Assembly: GCA_964479535.1 (NCBI GenBank)
Contig: CAYZMM010000033.1
Coordinates: 3,373-67,372 of the forward strand
Reading direction: 5' to 3'
From: S015-6 sp964479535
GTDB lineage: Bacteria > Desulfobacterota > DSWW01
DNA length: 64,000 bases
Below the pieces are notes generated by a model, which saw nothing but the letters and a program-made list of their open reading frames with translations, had not been told where the DNA came from and did not search any database. Both the position numbers and the translations under genes were made by a program. Below, one piece after another: positions 25,975 to 34,409 of this stretch (position 1 is its first letter; each line of letters begins with the position of its first letter).

Positions 25975-26008
25975 CGCTTGTCACTCCTTTTCTTGCCGAG
26001 TCACCTGT

Positions 26009-27319
26009 CTATGCCGGGTCAGGGCCCTTCCGGGCAGACTGAAAGATGAGATAGTATGCGACGCACCCCAGCAGTGAGTAGACCAGGAGGAAGGAAATCA
26101 GACTCGGAAGTACCTGACCTGTACCGATCGGGGAGACCGCGTCCGAGGTCTTCATCAGCTTGTAGACGATCCAGGGTTGCCGGCCCACCTCGGTCACGAT
26201 CCACCCCGCTTGTGCAGCGATGTAGGGAAGAGGGATGGAGAAGAGCATGATCCGCAGGTACCAGGGGCTCTCTTCGAGCTTGTTTCTCCTCAGCCACCCG
26301 ATCGCGACCAGGAGCAGGAGCACCCCTCCGAGACCCACCATGATCCGAAAGGCCACAAAGGTGAGGGTCACGGGCGGCCTCTCGTCCGGCGGAATGTCCT
26401 TCAGGCCCGTCACTTCTGCCTTCGGGGAGTGAAAGGCGAGAAGGCTCAATCCGCTCGGGATCTTTCCGAACTCGTAGAGATTCCGTTCGTTCTCCTCGTC
26501 CGGGACAAAGAACATCACGAAGGGCGCGTGGGTCTGGGTTTCCCAGTGTGCCTCCAAGGCCGCAAGCTTGGAAGGCTGTTTGCTCGCCACCTGCTGTCCA
26601 GAGAAATCCCCCATCAGGGCTACGCCCACGGTGAAGATCAGTGCGAAGTAGAGGGCCATGCGGAAGGACTTGCGGAAGATCGTAACGTTTTTCCCGCGAA
26701 GCAGGTGGTAGGCGCTCACACCCATTACGAAGAAACCGCTCAGGCAATACGCTGCGGTCAGTGTGTGGAGAATCTGGATGATGGCGAAATCCTGGGTGAC
26801 GACGGCGAGGAAATCGGTCAATTCCGCCCTTCCGGTCGCCTCGTTGATGGTGTAGCCCACCGGGTACTGCATCCAGGTGTTTGCGATGAGAATCCAGACC
26901 GCGGACAGGGAACCGGCAAAGGCCACGAGCCAGATCGACACGCAATGGAGCTTCGGCGAGAGCTTCTTCCAGCCGAAGTGCCAGACGGCGATGAAGGTGG
27001 ATTCCAGAAAGAAGGCGGCAGTTGCCTCGATGGCCAGCAGAGATCCGAAGATGTCTCCCACGTAGGCGGAGTAGCGGGACCAGTTCGTGCCGAACTGGAA
27101 TTCCAGCGTAAGGCCGGTGACCACGCCGATGGCGAAGTTGATCAGGAACAGCTTGCCCCAGAACTTGGCCATACGAATGTAGTCTTCATCGCCCGTCCGG
27201 ACGTACAGGGTCTCCATGATGGCGATCAATATCGAAAGCCCCAGGGTGAGGGGCACGAAAAGGAAATGGAACATCGTGGCGGCAGCGAACTGGAGCCGTG
27301 AGAGCATGAGCACATCCAT
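26009..27319 (-). CDS. cydA: Cytochrome bd quinol oxidase subunit I
   Basis: 436-residue haem-bearing subunit (b558, b595, d). Seen: MLSRLQFAAATMFHFLFVPLTLG with the haem-ligand histidine, the quinol-loop region, and the signature VGRQPWIVY. The short Q-loop is common in strict anaerobes. AAGGAGG precedes the ATG at 27319; a frame from 27346 adds nine unlikely residues. Downstream of the Fur-family gene, hence likely regulated by it. Confidence 0.96.
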   Translation of the reverse strand: MDVLMLSRLQFAAATMFHFLFVPLTLGLSILIAIMETLYVRTGDEDYIRMAKFWGKLFLINFAIGVVTGLTLEFQFGTNWSRYSAYVGDIFGSLLAIEATAAFFLESTFIAVWHFGWKKLSPKLHCVSIWLVAFAGSLSAVWILIANTWMQYPVGYTINEATGRAELTDFLAVVTQDFAIIQILHTLTAAYCLSGFFVMGVSAYHLLRGKNVTIFRKSFRMALYFALIFTVGVALMGDFSGQQVASKQPSKLAALEAHWETQTHAPFVMFFVPDEENERNLYEFGKIPSGLSLLAFHSPKAEVTGLKDIPPDERPPVTLTFVAFRIMVGLGGVLLLLVAIGWLRRNKLEESPWYLRIMLFSIPLPYIAAQAGWIVTEVGRQPWIVYKLMKTSDAVSPIGTGQVLPSLISFLLVYSLLGCVAYYLIFQSARKGPDPA

Positions 27320-27363
27320 CGCCTCTTTCCTCCTTTCGTCGTCCATGTCTGCTTGGACAGTCG

Positions 27364-28074
27364 TTAACCGCTCATCCTGTCGAGACGGTCGAGGGCCTCT
27401 CTGGCCAGATGCCCGGTCCGACGTCTGACAACCCGCCCGTCCTCATACAGATCGATCTCTGTCGCTTCGTCCCCCAGGGACTCGAGCCCCGGCCGCGCTT
27501 CGCAGGCGCCCAGCAGGCCCGCGCACCAGGCGGCAAGGCCGCGCACTACGCTGTCGCCTGACTCCAGGAAGGGCAACAGATGCAGATCTGCGTGAAGATC
27601 TTTCGTGAGGGCCGGCCTCGTCTCGGCCAGTCTGCCGATTCCGCGCAGAAGGCCCCGCTGCAGGAGAGGATTCTCCAGGTAGTTCCCGTCTTCATGCATG
27701 TAGGAAACGAGGAGGTGCGCGTATTCCGCGGCCAGGCCTTCATGGGCCGCCATGATCTCGGCCATTGCTTCCGGAGCGCCCCAGCCGCTGCTTCCGGACT
27801 CTTCGTTCAGGCTCCACGTCAGTCGCCGCATCAACTCCCGCGCTTCTTCCATGCTCTCACCGGCCAAATCCGCCGTGAGCGAGCCGATGAAGAAGACGGC
27901 GCGCGCCTTGCGCTCCTCGTCACTCTCGCTCAAGAACGCGAAAAGGGCCCGGAGGGCCCGTCCGCGGGGCAATGCGCGTATTTCCTGCAGAGAATGATCG
28001 AGATCATCCCTGTCGAGGATAGACGAAAGCCTCCGCCGGGTCTCCCTGCCGGTGGTTTCCCCGGATCTTCCCAT
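27364..28074 (-). CDS. DVU0298-family HEAT-like protein
   Basis: 236 residues, helical and HEAT-repeat-like, with conserved segments RALFAFLSESDEE, RRLTWSLNEESG, GWGAPEAMAEIMA and EDGNYLENPLLQRG. These match the DVU0298 family known from sulfate-reducing bacteria; function is not established. It lies between dsrE-like and cydA on the same strand (7 and 44 bases), inside the fur-cyd operon. Confidence 0.8.
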   Translation of the reverse strand: MGRSGETTGRETRRRLSSILDRDDLDHSLQEIRALPRGRALRALFAFLSESDEERKARAVFFIGSLTADLAGESMEEARELMRRLTWSLNEESGSSGWGAPEAMAEIMAAHEGLAAEYAHLLVSYMHEDGNYLENPLLQRGLLRGIGRLAETRPALTKDLHADLHLLPFLESGDSVVRGLAAWCAGLLGACEARPGLESLGDEATEIDLYEDGRVVRRRTGHLAREALDRLDRMSG

Positions 28075-28081
28075 AGGTTCT

Positions 28082-28327
28082 CTAGAAGGTGATGATCTCG
28101 TAGTTCTCCGCGAGATAATGGCTCATGCCCGGGTGACCGGACATGTCGCTCAACATGGGAAGCTCTTCCTTCTGGACCGCCTCGGCAACGCCGAGCTTCG
28201 TGGAGCAAGCCTTGCAGGCCCCCTCGAAGAGCCCCTGCTCCTTTGCCTTGCGGTCCAGGGCATTGAGCAGTACGTGGATGAAACACACGGAGTCGCCGTT
28301 GAATGCAAAGAGCGCAAACTTCTTCAT
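28082..28327 (-). CDS. DsrE-like small protein
   Basis: 81 residues beginning MKKFALFAFNGDSVCFIHVLL, a DsrE/DsrF-like fold with cysteines at CFIH, ACKACS and a MSDMSGHPGMSHY segment. Probably a cytoplasmic sulfur- or redox-handling protein; the precise role is unknown. Its ATG overlaps the Fur-family gene's stop by four bases, showing translational coupling. Confidence 0.7.
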   Translation of the reverse strand: MKKFALFAFNGDSVCFIHVLLNALDRKAKEQGLFEGACKACSTKLGVAEAVQKEELPMLSDMSGHPGMSHYLAENYEIITF

Positions 28328-28722
28328 GGAACTTCCTCCTGCCTGCAACCGGGGCAGAATCCAAGAAAACACAGATGGTGGCCGATGATTTCGAACTCCG
28401 TGTTGGAGCGCACGGACGCCTCGAGGTTGCGCAGGGTCTCACCCGAAACATCCTCCACTTCGCCGCATCGGACGCAGCGGACATGGTAATGATCCTCCGG
28501 GGATCCGTCGAACCTTCTCCTCGGGCCTGCGAGGTCCAGCTTCTGCACGAGACCCCACTGCGAAAGGAGCTCGAGGTTTCGATACACGGTGCCGAGGCTG
28601 ATCCGCGGCATCCTCTGCCGCACGATGTCGTAGACCTCGTCCGCGGTTGGATGGGAACGGAGCTTCCTCAATTCCTCCAGAATGATCCTTCTCTGCCGGG
28701 TCATTCGGAATTTCTTTTTCAT
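28324..28722 (-). CDS. Fur/PerR-family metalloregulator
   Basis: 132 residues: winged-helix domain (RMTRQRRIILEELRKL; ISLGTVYRNLELLSQ) and a dimer domain with the metal region DHYHVRCVRCGEVEDV and the structural zinc pair FCPGC. Length is typical. The C-terminus and operon with cydAB favour a PerR/Fur-type oxidative or iron sensor; sequence alone does not decide. A perfect 7-1-7 palindrome 31-45 bases upstream implies autoregulation. First gene of fur-dsrE-DVU0298-cydAB. A TTG at 28737 is an alternative start. Confidence 0.92.
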   Translation of the reverse strand: MKKKFRMTRQRRIILEELRKLRSHPTADEVYDIVRQRMPRISLGTVYRNLELLSQWGLVQKLDLAGPRRRFDGSPEDHYHVRCVRCGEVEDVSGETLRNLEASVRSNTEFEIIGHHLCFLGFCPGCRQEEVP

Positions 28723-28752
28723 GGTCCCGATCTTCAATGAAATTTTAGCTAT

Positions 28753-28767
28753 TGAGAATCATTCTCA
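28753..28767 (-). promoter_or_regulatory. Fur-type operator (7-1-7 palindrome)
   Basis: TGAGAATCATTCTCA, a perfect 7-1-7 inverted repeat matching the Fur-box core TGATAATnATTATCA in layout, upstream of the Fur-family gene. Confidence 0.8.
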
Positions 28768-28827
28768 TCTGGCCCCAATCTACACACACCGGATCCGGGT
28801 GTCAACCGGATTCTTGATTTCCGCGCC

Positions 28828-28965
28828 TCTCAAAACTGGGGACAGCCACTCATTTCCGGCAAAATCGGTGGCTGTCCCCGGTTTCGTGAAATGAGTGGCT
28901 GTCCCCGGTTTTGCCCACTTTTTGCCAGTGGGTTTGCCCAGTTTGGGTGTCCCCGGTTTCGGTGA
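28828..28965. repeat. GGGGACAGCCAC repeat cluster
   Basis: One inverted copy (ctggggacagccactcattt, 28829-28848 area) and three direct copies of tGGCTGTCCCCGGTTT or a shortened GTGTCCCCGGTTT follow within 140 bases. The outer pair forms an imperfect inverted repeat of about 18 bases. It resembles REP-like palindromes dispersed in this bacterial group. No transposase gene is nearby. It fills most of the gap between fur and the polyprenyl synthase. Confidence 0.7.
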
Positions 28966-29042
28966 GGGCGAGGCCTGGACCCCGTGGACGCTTGCGCATA
29001 TAGTGGAGGCAGATCCCACCCTCTCGAACCCGCGGGGCACCG

Positions 29043-30119
29043 ATGGACAGGCAGCAGTTCCTGGGCAACCTGGAAGACGTCAAAGGGAATGTGGAAAGGC
29101 ACCTGGACGGCTTCTTCCAGGAGAAGATCGCCGAAGCGAAGCACATCGCCCCGGGCGCCGAGGAGTTGATCCGGACACTGAGGGATTTCACCCTGCGCGG
29201 GGGAAAGCGTCTCCGGGCCGCATTCGTGCACTACGGGTACCGCTGCTTTTCCAGCCGGGAGACGGAGGCCGTCTGGAAGGTTGCGATGTGTCTGGAGTTC
29301 GTCCAGAGCTTCCTGCTGATTCACGATGATGTGATCGACGAGGACGACACGAGGAGGGGGGGGTGGACCGTGCACCGGAAATACGCCGACCTGCACAGGG
29401 AGAGGTATCGTCGAAGGGATCCGGGCCATTTCGGCGAATCCATGGCGATCCTTGGCGGGGACCTGGCCCTGGCCCTGGCCAACGAGATCCTTGGAAGCCT
29501 GGACCTGGAAGCACCCGTGCGGGGCTCCCTGCTGGAACGAATGAACAGGATGATCCGGCTGGCGATCTACGGGGAGAGCCTGGATGTCCTGTCCGCGGTC
29601 GAGCCGGAGGTCTCCGAAGAAGATATCCTCCTGATCGGCATGTTGAAGACGGCCTCCTACACGGTCGCGGGCCCCCTGCAAATGGGTGCCATCCTGGGGG
29701 GCGCCGGCAGGGAAGACCTGGACAGGCTTTCGCAGTACGCCCTTCCCCTGGGCAATGCCTTCCAGGTGCAGGATGACATACTGGGCCTGTTCGGGGATGC
29801 GGAGCAGCTGGGCAAGCCGGTCGGGTCGGACATACGGGAGGGGAAGAGGACCTTCCTCATCCTTCGGGCCCTGGAGAACGCGACGCCGGGCCAGCGCGCG
29901 TTCCTGGACGGCATGCTCGGGAACAGCGGGATCTCCGATGAAGACGTGGAGGCGATCCGGCGGCTGGTCCTGGAAACGGGTGCTCTGGACGCCTGCAGGG
30001 AGCTGACCCGACGGCTCGTCGAGGAATCGGGGAAGGCGCTGAACGGATGCGGCTGGCGCGAAGAAGGCGTGGCGTTCCTGAAAGAGGCGATCGGGTTCAT
30101 GGTCGAGCGGGAGAATTGA
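29043..30119 (+). CDS. Polyprenyl diphosphate synthase (FPP/GGPP type)
   Basis: 358-residue trans-isoprenyl diphosphate synthase making linear C15-C20 or longer diphosphates. The first Asp-rich motif is LIHDDVIDEDDTRRG, the second QVQDDILGLFGD, with FTLRGGKRLRAAFVHYGY binding the substrate diphosphate. Longer than the usual 290-320 residues, and with residues before the first motif that do not clearly fix chain length. It is followed in tandem by a membrane-anchored coiled-coil gene. Could feed quinones, carotenoids or undecaprenol-like carriers. Confidence 0.9.
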   Translation: MDRQQFLGNLEDVKGNVERHLDGFFQEKIAEAKHIAPGAEELIRTLRDFTLRGGKRLRAAFVHYGYRCFSSRETEAVWKVAMCLEFVQSFLLIHDDVIDEDDTRRGGWTVHRKYADLHRERYRRRDPGHFGESMAILGGDLALALANEILGSLDLEAPVRGSLLERMNRMIRLAIYGESLDVLSAVEPEVSEEDILLIGMLKTASYTVAGPLQMGAILGGAGREDLDRLSQYALPLGNAFQVQDDILGLFGDAEQLGKPVGSDIREGKRTFLILRALENATPGQRAFLDGMLGNSGISDEDVEAIRRLVLETGALDACRELTRRLVEESGKALNGCGWREEGVAFLKEAIGFMVEREN

Positions 30120-30136
30120 TGGGGAGGGGTCAGGTC

Positions 30137-31039
30137 ATGAAGAAATGGGCAAAGATCGCGGGAATTCTGCTGGTGCTGGGCGTCCTGGGATACGTGGTCT
30201 ACAACCAGGTCCTGAAATGGCACGAAACGACCATGGATGCCTCTCTGGAACAAAGGAGAGCGACCTGGCAGGAAGAGAGCGAACGGCTCGAGCGGGAGAT
30301 CGCCGACCTGAAGGAGAAGCTCGAACTCGAGAAGGAGGCCACGCTTCCGGAGGACAGGCTGAAGGCGGTTTTCGGGGAGGACGTGGACGTGGTCGAAGGC
30401 GGGCAGGACGAGTCCCCGCAGGAGGAGGCGGACCGCAAGGTCCGCGAATTCTTCGCCTACCTGGACGGGCAGGAGTACGTCCAGGCCCATGATCTCGACC
30501 GGGGGACCTTCGAGACCTTCCGCGCCATGGTGGATCGGCTCGAGGCGCATCCGCCAGCCGTTTCGGCCGAACTCAAGGATCCGTTCCTCCTGATTCGGAA
30601 TATCGCGCATTTCTACCGGGTCCTGGGAAAACGGAATCTTCGTCTGGCGAGGGAGGTGCTCGTCGAAGAGGCGGAGATTGCCGAGCCGATCGGAGCGGTC
30701 CTGTACGAGTGGCTCCTGCCCGAGGACCCTGCCGGGGAGGCAACAGAAGGTCGGCCTTCTCTGAAGGCTCTTTACGAGTATGCCGGGTTCTTCCTCAACT
30801 CGGTGGGGGGCAGAAGCTACCTCCTGCGGAGGGACCCGAGGGTAAGGGTCCTGACGGCCTATTACTGCGTGCGGATCCTGGATCTCGCCAATGAGGAGGA
30901 GATCAACCGCCACGGGATCGACATCCGTCCTCACATCGAGTCCGTCTCCGAGGAAGTCCGCAGCCAGAGGGGCCTGGTCGATCAGAAGGAGTACCTCGAC
31001 ACCCTGGCGAGCCTGCGTGAGAAGTACGCCCGGGGGTAG
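30137..31039 (+). CDS. Membrane-anchored coiled-coil protein, unknown function
   Basis: 300 residues. A single N-terminal transmembrane helix (about 5-22, IAGILLVLGVLGYVVY), a coiled coil rich in Glu/Leu (about 35-65), then a soluble helical domain without recognised motifs. The body would be periplasmic or cytoplasmic depending on topology. GGGAGGGGTCAGG precedes the ATG at 30137; ATG 30119 is an alternative that touches the upstream stop. I do not recognise the family. Confidence 0.75.
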   Translation: MKKWAKIAGILLVLGVLGYVVYNQVLKWHETTMDASLEQRRATWQEESERLEREIADLKEKLELEKEATLPEDRLKAVFGEDVDVVEGGQDESPQEEADRKVREFFAYLDGQEYVQAHDLDRGTFETFRAMVDRLEAHPPAVSAELKDPFLLIRNIAHFYRVLGKRNLRLAREVLVEEAEIAEPIGAVLYEWLLPEDPAGEATEGRPSLKALYEYAGFFLNSVGGRSYLLRRDPRVRVLTAYYCVRILDLANEEEINRHGIDIRPHIESVSEEVRSQRGLVDQKEYLDTLASLREKYARG

Positions 31040-31400
31040 CCCGGAGCCTTCACGTTTCTGTTGATCCGGGAGGCGCGTTGGGCTATACTGTCTCGTCGAC
31101 TTGAGCTCTTTTTGGGTGGATAAAATAGCGGTACATTCATTCGTAGGGATGGGGTGGATCGTTTCTTGTGGCCATTCCCCGCCGGCCCCGGCGGCTTGCA
31201 CCAACTCACACCCAATTTGCTCGAGCAGGCGAATCCTTCGGTACGGGTTCGCCTTCCAGTGAGGCCGCACAGAGACCTTTCAGTAGAGACTTTTGCCCGT
31301 TTCACGTTTTGATCACGGCCTAACCATCCACTCTCGTGGCCGGTCCTGCCCTTGGGTCCGGGCGACGTTTCGGGTCGCGGGTGATCACGGAGGCGTTCCG
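31040..31400. other. Leader region before the kor operon
   Basis: 361 bases with no convincing gene; it carries a good promoter at 31061-31089. The transcript would have an untranslated leader of about 300 bases, unusually long, which could house a regulatory RNA; I see no riboswitch I can name. Confidence 0.5.
31061..31089 (+). promoter_or_regulatory. Sigma-70 type promoter for kor-hdr
   Basis: TTGATC (31061-31066), 17-base spacer, TATACT (31084-31089): a near-consensus arrangement in GC-rich DNA, upstream of korD. Confidence 0.55.
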
Positions 31401-31733
31401 ATGAAATTCTGGCGTCTGCCCCTCGATGCGGATGAGCAGGACATACCTGTCGGCGAGCTTTTCATCATCGTGGACCGCTGCAAAGGATGCGATTTCTGCA
31501 TCGAGTTCTGCCCGAACAAGGTGCTGGAAGCATCCCCGGAGTTCAACAAGAAAGGCTATCACCCCCCGGTCATGAAGGCACATCACGAGTGCAACAACTG
31601 CGGCCTGTGCGAGCTCATCTGTCCGGAGTTCGCGATCTACAGCACGGTCAAAGAGAGGCGCCGGTTCACCGAGGTCGACCTGGTGAGATTCGAGGAGACA
31701 ACTTCGGGCGAGGAAAAAGGTGAGCAAGGATAG
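31401..31733 (+). CDS. korD: 2-oxoacid:ferredoxin oxidoreductase, delta (ferredoxin) subunit
   Basis: 110-residue two-[4Fe-4S] ferredoxin subunit with CKGCDFCIEFCP and CNNCGLCELICP. It carries electrons from the catalytic subunits. CACGGAGG precedes the ATG. The delta-alpha-beta-gamma order is that of 2-oxoglutarate:ferredoxin oxidoreductase (KorDABC) rather than pyruvate:ferredoxin oxidoreductase; substrate assignment is by gene order and similarity. Confidence 0.92.
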   Translation: MKFWRLPLDADEQDIPVGELFIIVDRCKGCDFCIEFCPNKVLEASPEFNKKGYHPPVMKAHHECNNCGLCELICPEFAIYSTVKERRRFTEVDLVRFEETTSGEEKGEQG

Positions 31734-32871
31734 AGACGTTCTCACGGGAGAACACTTCCTGAATGGTGACGATGCGAGTGCGGAGGGGGCCATTGCAGCC
31801 GGATGCCGCTTCTTTGCCGGCTACCCGATCACGCCGGCCACGGAGATCGCCGAGCGGATGGCGAAGCGGCTGCCCGAGGTCTCCGGCGTGTACATCCAGA
31901 TGGAGGACGAGATCGCCTCCATGGCGGCCGTTCTGGGGGCGTCCTGGGGGGGGACCAAGTCCATGACAGCCACGTCCGGCCCGGGTTTCTCCCTCATGAT
32001 GGAGAACATCGGGCTCGGGATGATGATGGAGACGCCCTGCGTGGTGGTCAACATCATGCGCGGCGGCCCATCGACCGGCTTGCCGACCCTGGTGGGGCAG
32101 GGGGACGTGATGCAGGCCCGCTGGGGTTCTCACGGGGACTACGGGGTGATCGCCCTCACCCCCTCGTCGCCCCAGGAGGCCTTCGACCTGACGATCGAGG
32201 CCTTCGCCCTGTCCGAGCGATACCGGATTCCGGTGATCGTCCTGAGCGATGAACTGGTGGGGCACATGTACGAGAGGGTCGTGGTCCCGGAGAAGCGGTT
32301 CCTGCCCCGGATCCGCCGCAGGAAGCCGAGGAAAGACCCGAGCGAGCATCTCCCCTTCATGGGGGGAGACGACCTGGTGCCGCCCATGGCCTGTGCAGGG
32401 GAAGGGTACCGGCTCCACGTAACCGGGCTGACCCACGATGAAAAGGGCTATCCCGTGATCACGGCCGAGGCCCAGGAGCGGCTCGTGAGAAGGCTCTGCG
32501 ACAAGATCCGGCGGCACGCCCACGAGATCGTCCGCATCGAGGAGGAAGGGACCGAGGACGCGGACATCGTCGTCGTGGCCTACGGGTGTGCCGCCCGGAC
32601 CGCCCGGGAGTCGGTGAACATGGCTCGCAAGAGCGGCAGGCGGGTCGGGTTCCTTCGCCTCCTGACGATCTGGCCCTTTCCGGAGGAGAAGATCCGTCAG
32701 CTCGCCGCGAACGGCGCCAGGGGGTTCGTGGTGCCGGAGGTGAACTACGGGCAGATCGCGGGGGAGGTCGAGCGGTGCGCCGTGGGAAGGGATGTCCTGA
32801 TGGTCGGCTTGATGGGGGGGGCGGTGCACACCCCGGAAATCATTCTGGAGGCGATCGAGGAGATGGCCTGA
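31720..32871 (+). CDS. korA: 2-oxoacid:ferredoxin oxidoreductase, alpha subunit
   Basis: 383 residues. The pyrimidine-binding domain of the thiamine-diphosphate enzyme begins GNDDASAEGAIAAGCRFFAGY-like, with PITPATEIAERMA and the loop SGPGFSLMMENIG, followed by a transketolase C-like domain (GCAARTARESVNMAR). Starts at GTG 31720, with AGGAAAAAG before it, overlapping korD by 14 bases. With korB it oxidatively decarboxylates a 2-oxoacid to acyl-CoA, reducing ferredoxin. Confidence 0.93.
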   Translation: MSKDRDVLTGEHFLNGDDASAEGAIAAGCRFFAGYPITPATEIAERMAKRLPEVSGVYIQMEDEIASMAAVLGASWGGTKSMTATSGPGFSLMMENIGLGMMMETPCVVVNIMRGGPSTGLPTLVGQGDVMQARWGSHGDYGVIALTPSSPQEAFDLTIEAFALSERYRIPVIVLSDELVGHMYERVVVPEKRFLPRIRRRKPRKDPSEHLPFMGGDDLVPPMACAGEGYRLHVTGLTHDEKGYPVITAEAQERLVRRLCDKIRRHAHEIVRIEEEGTEDADIVVVAYGCAARTARESVNMARKSGRRVGFLRLLTIWPFPEEKIRQLAANGARGFVVPEVNYGQIAGEVERCAVGRDVLMVGLMGGAVHTPEIILEAIEEMA

Positions 32872-33764
32872 TGCGATACAAACTCGCCGAAATCGAGCCC
32901 TACCGGCCCGAGGAGACCCGGCAGAAGATCGATGAAACCCACGGACTGCATCCGGATGACAAGTACCTCAAGCCGGGGCGCATCCCGCACATCTGGTGCC
33001 CGGGTTGCGGGCTGGGGATCGTGCTCGCCGCCTTCATAAAGGGCATGGACACCATGGAAGTGGACATCGACCACTGCGCCGTTGTCTCCGGTATCGGATG
33101 CACCGGGAGGGTGGCCGGGTATCTGAACATGGATACCTACCACACGACCCACGGCCGGGCCATCCCCTTTGCCACGGGGCTGAAGCTCGCCAAGCCGGAG
33201 ATGGAGGTCGTGGTCTTCAGCGGTGACGGCGATCTGTTCGCCATCGGGGGGAACCATCTGATCCACGCGGCCCGCAGAAACATGGACCTGACCGTCATCT
33301 GCGTGAACAACTTCAACTACGGCATGACCGGCGGGCAGTCCGGCCCGACCACGCACATGACGGCCAGGACGGTCACGACCCCGTACGGCAACTGCGAGTA
33401 TCCCTTCAACCTCACCCATCTCGCCTACGCGAGCGGTGCCGTCTACGTGGCGAGATGGACCAGCTTCCACGCCCGGTACCTGATCGAATCGATTCGAAAG
33501 TGCTTCGAAAAGAAGGGCTTCAAGTTCATCGAGGTCCTCACCCCCTGCCCCACGGGCTACGGCAGGCCGAACCGGCTCGGTACCGGGCTGGACCAGATGA
33601 AACACTACCGGGACAACAGCCAGATTCGAAACAACATCAACCCGATGGAGGCGGATACGGCGCTCAGGGGGCCGATCGTGGTCGGAGAGTTCGTGGACCA
33701 GGAGAAGCCGACCTTCCTGGATCGCTACAGAGAGGACATCCTGTCCAAGGTGAGTTCGGCTTGA
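32871..33764 (+). CDS. korB: 2-oxoacid:ferredoxin oxidoreductase, beta subunit
   Basis: 297-residue thiamine-diphosphate-binding subunit. Cluster ligand region IWCPGCGLGIV, the TPP/Mg motif VVFSGDGDLFAIGGNH through NNFNYGMTGGQ, and the conserved VLTPCPTGYGR. The ATG shares one base with the korA stop. Usual length. Confidence 0.94.
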   Translation: MRYKLAEIEPYRPEETRQKIDETHGLHPDDKYLKPGRIPHIWCPGCGLGIVLAAFIKGMDTMEVDIDHCAVVSGIGCTGRVAGYLNMDTYHTTHGRAIPFATGLKLAKPEMEVVVFSGDGDLFAIGGNHLIHAARRNMDLTVICVNNFNYGMTGGQSGPTTHMTARTVTTPYGNCEYPFNLTHLAYASGAVYVARWTSFHARYLIESIRKCFEKKGFKFIEVLTPCPTGYGRPNRLGTGLDQMKHYRDNSQIRNNINPMEADTALRGPIVVGEFVDQEKPTFLDRYREDILSKVSSA

Positions 33765-33803
33765 GTTCCCTTGCGGCCGGAATCCAAGAACAGAGGATTT
33801 TCC

Positions 33804-34409
33804 ATGACGAAACCGAATGACACCCGGGCCGGGGGCACTGCAGAAGCGAAGGCGAGGCTGGAGGTTCGTCTTTCCGGGTTCGGCGGACAGGGGATCGTGC
33901 TCGCAGGCAACATCCTCGGCAGGAGCGTGGCCCTCTTCGAGGGCAAGAACGCCGTCTTCACCCAGAGCTACGGGCCCGAGGCACGGGGCGGGGCCTGCAG
34001 TGCGGACGTGGTCATCTCCGAGGGGGCGATCCATTATCCGAAGGTCACCCACCCGGACATTCTGGTGTTCATGTCGGAGGAGGCGAAGCACACGTACGGG
34101 AAGCTTCTCGAGCCCGAGACCACCGTGATCATCGATCAGGATCTGGTGCGGCTGGACGGGCTGGAGGGGAGGTGCTCCCGCCTGTTCTCCGTTCCCGCCA
34201 CCCGCTTCGCCGAGGAGCTGGGCAGGAGGATGGTCGCCAACATCGTGATGCTCGGGTTCCTCACGGCGGTCACGGGCGTCGTGCACCACGACTCCCTGCG
34301 GAATGCGGTTCTGGCCTCGGTGCCGAAGGGAACCGAGGAACTCAACACCCAGGCCTTTGAAAGAGGATACCGATATGGCCAAGAAGGCAAAGGCGGACAA
34401 GCAGCTTGA
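33804..34409 (+). CDS. korC: 2-oxoacid:ferredoxin oxidoreductase, gamma subunit
   Basis: 201-residue CoA-binding gamma subunit with LSGFGGQGIVLAGNILG and the family motif TQSYGPEARGGACSADVVIS. AGAGGA lies before ATG 33804. The 3' end overlaps hdrA by 35 bases, tying the Kor complex directly to the heterodisulfide-reductase genes. Confidence 0.93.
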   Translation: MTKPNDTRAGGTAEAKARLEVRLSGFGGQGIVLAGNILGRSVALFEGKNAVFTQSYGPEARGGACSADVVISEGAIHYPKVTHPDILVFMSEEAKHTYGKLLEPETTVIIDQDLVRLDGLEGRCSRLFSVPATRFAEELGRRMVANIVMLGFLTAVTGVVHHDSLRNAVLASVPKGTEELNTQAFERGYRYGQEGKGGQAA

